A stretch of DNA of 64,000 nucleotides from Agrobacterium fabrum str. C58 (lineage in GTDB: Bacteria; Pseudomonadota; Alphaproteobacteria; Rhizobiales; Rhizobiaceae). The position numbers and the translations under genes are program-made. Location of the stretch: assembly GCF_000092025.1 (NCBI RefSeq), contig NC_003063.2, positions 372,001 to 436,000 on the forward strand, given 5' to 3'. Position 1 is the first letter of the stretch. Every line of letters starts with the position of its first letter. The notes below the pieces were generated by a model. The model ran no database searches, was not told the origin of the DNA, and was given only the letters and a program-made list of their open reading frames with translations. Of the stretch, positions 61,135 through 64,000 are shown piece after piece.

Positions 61135-62195
61135 GCGCGTCTCCTGTTGCCGAAAATAAGCGCGAAGAAGAAAGGTACGCCAACAAGCGCCGTGATGACG
61201 CCGATCGGCAGGATCGCACCGGGAATGAGGATCTTGCTGATGACCGAGGTTGCCGACAGAAGCAGCGCGCCGCAGATGATCGAGCCGGGCAGGAAGAAAC
61301 GCTGGTCTTCACCCACCACCATGCGGGCGATATGCGGCCCGACCAGACCGACAAAGCCGATGGTGCCAACGAAGGAAACCGGAATGGCGGCGAGAAGGCT
61401 GACCGTCAGCATGGTCGTCAGCCGCAGCCGGCGCACATTGATGCCCATGCTGGCCGCCTTGTCGTCGCCAAGCCTGAGTGCCGTCAGTGCCCAGGCTTGG
61501 CGCATGAACAGCGGTACGGTGACGACGAGAATGGCGGCGGTGATATAGACCTTGTCCCAGGTCGCCTTGGTCAGACTGCCCATGGTCCAGAAAACCACAG
61601 CGGCAAGCGCCTGTTCGGAAGCCAGATATTCGAGCAGCGACAGCGCCGCATTAAAGGTGAAAACCAGCGCGATGCCGAGGAGCACGATGGTTTCGACCGT
61701 CACGCCGCGCATCGTCGAGGCAAAATGGATGAAGAGCGCCGCAATCATCGCCATGATGAAGGCGTTGATCGGCACCATGTAATGCACCGCCCCCGGAAAG
61801 ATCGCCACGCCGCCGACAAGCGCCAGCGCCGCGCCGAAGCTTGCAGCCGCCGAAATACCGAGCGTAAAGGGGCTGGCAAGCGGGTTGGACAGGATGGTCT
61901 GCATCTGCGCGCCCGCAACCGAAAGTGAGGCACCAACGGTAACCGCCATCAGCGCGATCGGCATGCGGATATCCCAGATCACCACCCGAAGCTGGTTTCC
62001 GACGGCCGCCGGATCGGCAATGGTCGCCAGAACTTCCGACAGCGTATAACGTGCCGGGCCGAGCGCCATGTCTGCGGCCATGCTGAAACACAGGGCAAGG
62101 AAAAGGCCGACGAGGATAAGGATCCTGCGTGCGGCAAGGGCGCGATATTGATCGCGCCCGCTGACGCCATCGGCGCTTTCATTCAGCGAAGTCAT
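61128..62195 (-). CDS. Iron ABC transporter permease (FecCD/BtuC type)
   Basis: Polytopic permease of 355 residues with about nine membrane segments. FecCD motifs include SVAGAQMQTILSNPLASPFTLGISAAAS and GFVGLVGPHIARMVVGEDQR. The start at 62195 overlaps the stop of the binding protein (ATGA), implying coupling. As a homodimer it takes up the iron chelate delivered by the binding protein(s). Confidence 0.88.
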   Translation of the reverse strand: MTSLNESADGVSGRDQYRALAARRILILVGLFLALCFSMAADMALGPARYTLSEVLATIADPAAVGNQLRVVIWDIRMPIALMAVTVGASLSVAGAQMQTILSNPLASPFTLGISAAASFGAALALVGGVAIFPGAVHYMVPINAFIMAMIAALFIHFASTMRGVTVETIVLLGIALVFTFNAALSLLEYLASEQALAAVVFWTMGSLTKATWDKVYITAAILVVTVPLFMRQAWALTALRLGDDKAASMGINVRRLRLTTMLTVSLLAAIPVSFVGTIGFVGLVGPHIARMVVGEDQRFFLPGSIICGALLLSATSVISKILIPGAILPIGVITALVGVPFFFALIFGNRRRAW

Positions 62196-63331
62196 TGGTT
62201 CAAACCTTTTTCGAGCGAGGCGAAATAGCCCGGCTTATAGGTGACGGGGAGGAATTTCCGGTGGAATTCCTCAAAATTCTTTTCCGGATCGAGATCGGCG
62301 AAGAGATCGGGGTGGAACCACTTGGCAAATTGCTGGATCGGGAAGAACTCGTAAGGCGCGCCGTAGAACTGGTGCCAGACGGCATGGACATTGCCACGCT
62401 TCACGGCATTCAGTTCCGGAAACGGCGTGCGCTTCATCAGATTGGCAAGCCTTTCGCGGGAAAGGGCCATATCGGCGCCGCGTCCGACGGGAACGAATTG
62501 GTTGATGTCGGATTCCGCCGCCCAGTTGGAGCCGGTGACGATGACATAATCAGGGTCGGCAATCACCAGCTGCTCGGGATTGAGATCACCGAAGGTCGTC
62601 TTGATGATGCCGTCGGCAATATTGTGGCCACCGGCGAGATCGACCATCGCGCCGAAATTGACCGGGCCGAAGGTGCGGCAGCAATTGTCCTCGCCGGAAA
62701 TGCCGGGTGCACGCTCGATGAAGACCTTCGGGCGTTTCAGATCCTTGACGCCGGCAAGGCGGTCGGTCACGCGGGCGATTTCAGCCCTTCGATAGGCGAT
62801 GAATTCCTTGGCGCGCTCTTCGGCGCCGAAGAGCTTGCCGAGGATTTCGATGGAAGCTTCGCTGTTCTTTTCGGGATCGATGCGGAAATCGAGATAGATG
62901 ACCTTGATACCGGCAGCCGCGGCCTTGTCTTCGAAACCGCTTTCCTTCGCGGATTTTTCCGCTTCCAGATTGAGGGTAATCACATCAGGCGACAGGGTGA
63001 TGGCCGTTTCCAGGCTGAAATCGCCCTGCGGCACATAACCGAAACGCGGCAGTTTTTCGATCTCAGGGAAACGCTCGACATAGGCAGCGTAGCTGTCCGG
63101 GTCCTTCTTGAGGAGATCGTCACGCCAGCCGACGATGGTATCGAAGGTGTGATCGCCCCTGAGTGCCGCGATGACATGGACCTGGCGGGCTTCGCCAACG
63201 ATGACGCGCTTGGCAGGCAGGTCCAGCTCGACCTTGCGCCCGGTGACGTCGGTAATCTCCCCGGCCTGCGCCGCCGCGGCGAGAAGGGAGAAAGCCAGTA
63301 CCGCAAGATGCCTGAGAGCGTTGGGCCGCAT
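62192..63331 (-). CDS. Iron ABC transporter substrate-binding protein (FecB-like), copy 1
   Basis: Periplasmic binding protein of 379 residues, with signal peptide (LAVLAFSLLAAAAQAG). The N-terminal VTGRKVELDLPAKRVIVGEA and mid-protein GEDNCCRTFGPVNFGAMVDL are shared with the second copy upstream. The pair of adjacent cysteines (NCC) is unusual. GAGGA precedes the ATG at 63331. It is 96 bases downstream of copy 2. Confidence 0.87.
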   Translation of the reverse strand: MRPNALRHLAVLAFSLLAAAAQAGEITDVTGRKVELDLPAKRVIVGEARQVHVIAALRGDHTFDTIVGWRDDLLKKDPDSYAAYVERFPEIEKLPRFGYVPQGDFSLETAITLSPDVITLNLEAEKSAKESGFEDKAAAAGIKVIYLDFRIDPEKNSEASIEILGKLFGAEERAKEFIAYRRAEIARVTDRLAGVKDLKRPKVFIERAPGISGEDNCCRTFGPVNFGAMVDLAGGHNIADGIIKTTFGDLNPEQLVIADPDYVIVTGSNWAAESDINQFVPVGRGADMALSRERLANLMKRTPFPELNAVKRGNVHAVWHQFYGAPYEFFPIQQFAKWFHPDLFADLDPEKNFEEFHRKFLPVTYKPGYFASLEKGLNQ

Positions 63332-63351
63332 GAGAAATCCTCACTGAGTTC

Positions 63352-63390
63352 CTAAACAAAACGATGAAGCCGCAGGGCTGCGGCTTCATC
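63352..63390 (-). terminator. Attenuator between the two iron-binding protein genes
   Basis: GATGAAGCCGCAG (63363-63375) and CTGCGGCTTCATC (63378-63390) form a 13-bp stem; on the minus strand GTTTTGTTTAG follows. It lies 38 bases after copy 2 stops and before copy 1. Confidence 0.8.
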
Positions 63391-63427
63391 CATCGATCGG
63401 ACGGCGCTCCCCTTCACCGTCCCTGTC

Positions 63428-64000
63428 TTATTTCGCATCCTTCAGCGACACGAAGTAGCCGGACTTGTAGTCGAGCGGCAGGAAGCGGGCATGCAATTCC
63501 TTGAAGGTCGCCTCGGGGTCAAGGTCTTTGAACAGATCCGGGTGCAGCCACTTGGCAATTTCCTGAATGGCCACGAACTGATACGGGTTGTTGTAGAACT
63601 GGTGCCAGATGGCGTGGACATTGCCGTCCTTGACCGCCTGTACTCCGGTGAATGCCGGACGCTTGGTGAGGTTTTCGAGCTTGCGGTGGGCTTCCTTCAG
63701 ATCCGCGCCATAACCGACACCGACCCAGTTGCCGCCAGGAACATAACCGTTCCAGTTGCCACCCGTGATGATGATCTGTTCCGGGTTGGAAGCGATGATC
63801 TGTTCCGGATTGACGTTGCCGAACGTGCCGGGAATGATGTCCTTGGCCATGTTGATGCCGCCGGCAAGTTCGACCATCTTGCCAAAATTCTCGTTGCCGA
63901 AGGACATGCAGCAATCGTCGGAATAACCGCCGGCGCGTTCGACGAACACGACGGGCTTCTTCGGATTGGCCTTTTCAAGTGTATCGGTGACCTTGGCAAT
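63428..64000 (-). CDS. Iron ABC transporter substrate-binding protein (FecB-like), copy 2, partial
   Basis: C-terminal 190 residues of a paralogue of the gene at 62192; the start lies beyond the right edge. It shares GGYSDDCCMSFGNENFGKMVELAGG-type sequence (CC pair, NFGxMVxLAGG) and the tail HAIWHQFYNNPYQFVAIQEI with copy 1, roughly half identical by eye. Both can presumably feed the same FecCD-type permease, perhaps with different chelates. Confidence 0.87.
   Translation of the reverse strand: MAKVTDTLEKANPKKPVVFVERAGGYSDDCCMSFGNENFGKMVELAGGINMAKDIIPGTFGNVNPEQIIASNPEQIIITGGNWNGYVPGGNWVGVGYGADLKEAHRKLENLTKRPAFTGVQAVKDGNVHAIWHQFYNNPYQFVAIQEIAKWLHPDLFKDLDPEATFKELHARFLPLDYKSGYFVSLKDAK

Overview
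The window is high-GC bacterial DNA with Rhizobiaceae gene content, closest to the Agrobacterium/Rhizobium group. The basis is the thu trehalose locus, the density of ABC and TRAP uptake systems, an alphaproteobacterial small aa3-oxidase subunit, a TakP-type TRAP binding protein and a RirA-type iron box. This is inferred from recognised gene families; no search was run. I found no rRNA, tRNA, insertion sequence, phage gene or CRISPR array.

Layout. 1-6549: thuR (partial) and thuEFGKAB, for uptake of trehalose and related disaccharides and their oxidation to 3-keto sugars. 6583-8401: queC-queD-queE, 7-deazaguanine synthesis for queuosine. 8545-14829: a second sugar operon (binding protein, two permeases, ATPase, TIM-barrel isomerase, Gfo/Idh dehydrogenase) with two copies of a LacI-type operator. 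15134-16564: a GDP-mannose pyrophosphorylase gene. 16845-20575: PQQ glucose dehydrogenase and a divergent LysR gene. 20736-23024: malic enzyme fused to a phosphotransacetylase-like domain. 23279-29341: an amino-acid-type ABC operon ending in an MmgE/PrpD enzyme and an NtaA-type flavin monooxygenase, possibly for an aminopolycarboxylate. 29420-33567: soluble PAS-PAS chemoreceptor, FAD amino-acid dehydrogenase, a small exported protein and an oxidase subunit IV gene. 33983-38570: a TRAP transporter split onto two converging strands, then a class-I glutamine-amidotransferase hydrolase. 38653-42418: a ribose/inositol-type ABC operon. 42936-51412: a peptide-type ABC operon with an AbgB-like M20 hydrolase, a cytoplasmic beta-lactamase-fold protein and a LysR gene. 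51621-64000: iron and heme acquisition.

The most notable locus is 51621-60170. Read on the minus strand it is sigma factor, FecR-like anti-sigma, TonB receptor, HasA-like secreted protein, type I secretion ATPase and membrane-fusion protein. This is the gene order of the Serratia has hemophore operon without hasB. The HasA-like protein has no histidine or cysteine, keeps a tyrosine aligned with the heme-ligand Tyr75, and carries an RTX-like C-terminal extension. The receptor plug also lacks histidine. An exact TGA-N9-TCA iron box lies upstream, and a FecBCD-type iron ABC operon with two paralogous binding proteins adjoins.

Two patterns cut across the window. All six ABC solute-binding protein genes that have a downstream partner in their operon are followed by a stem-loop before it. 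In the 36.1 kb convergent gap, a 28-codon frame with a consensus ribosome-binding site overlaps a terminator.
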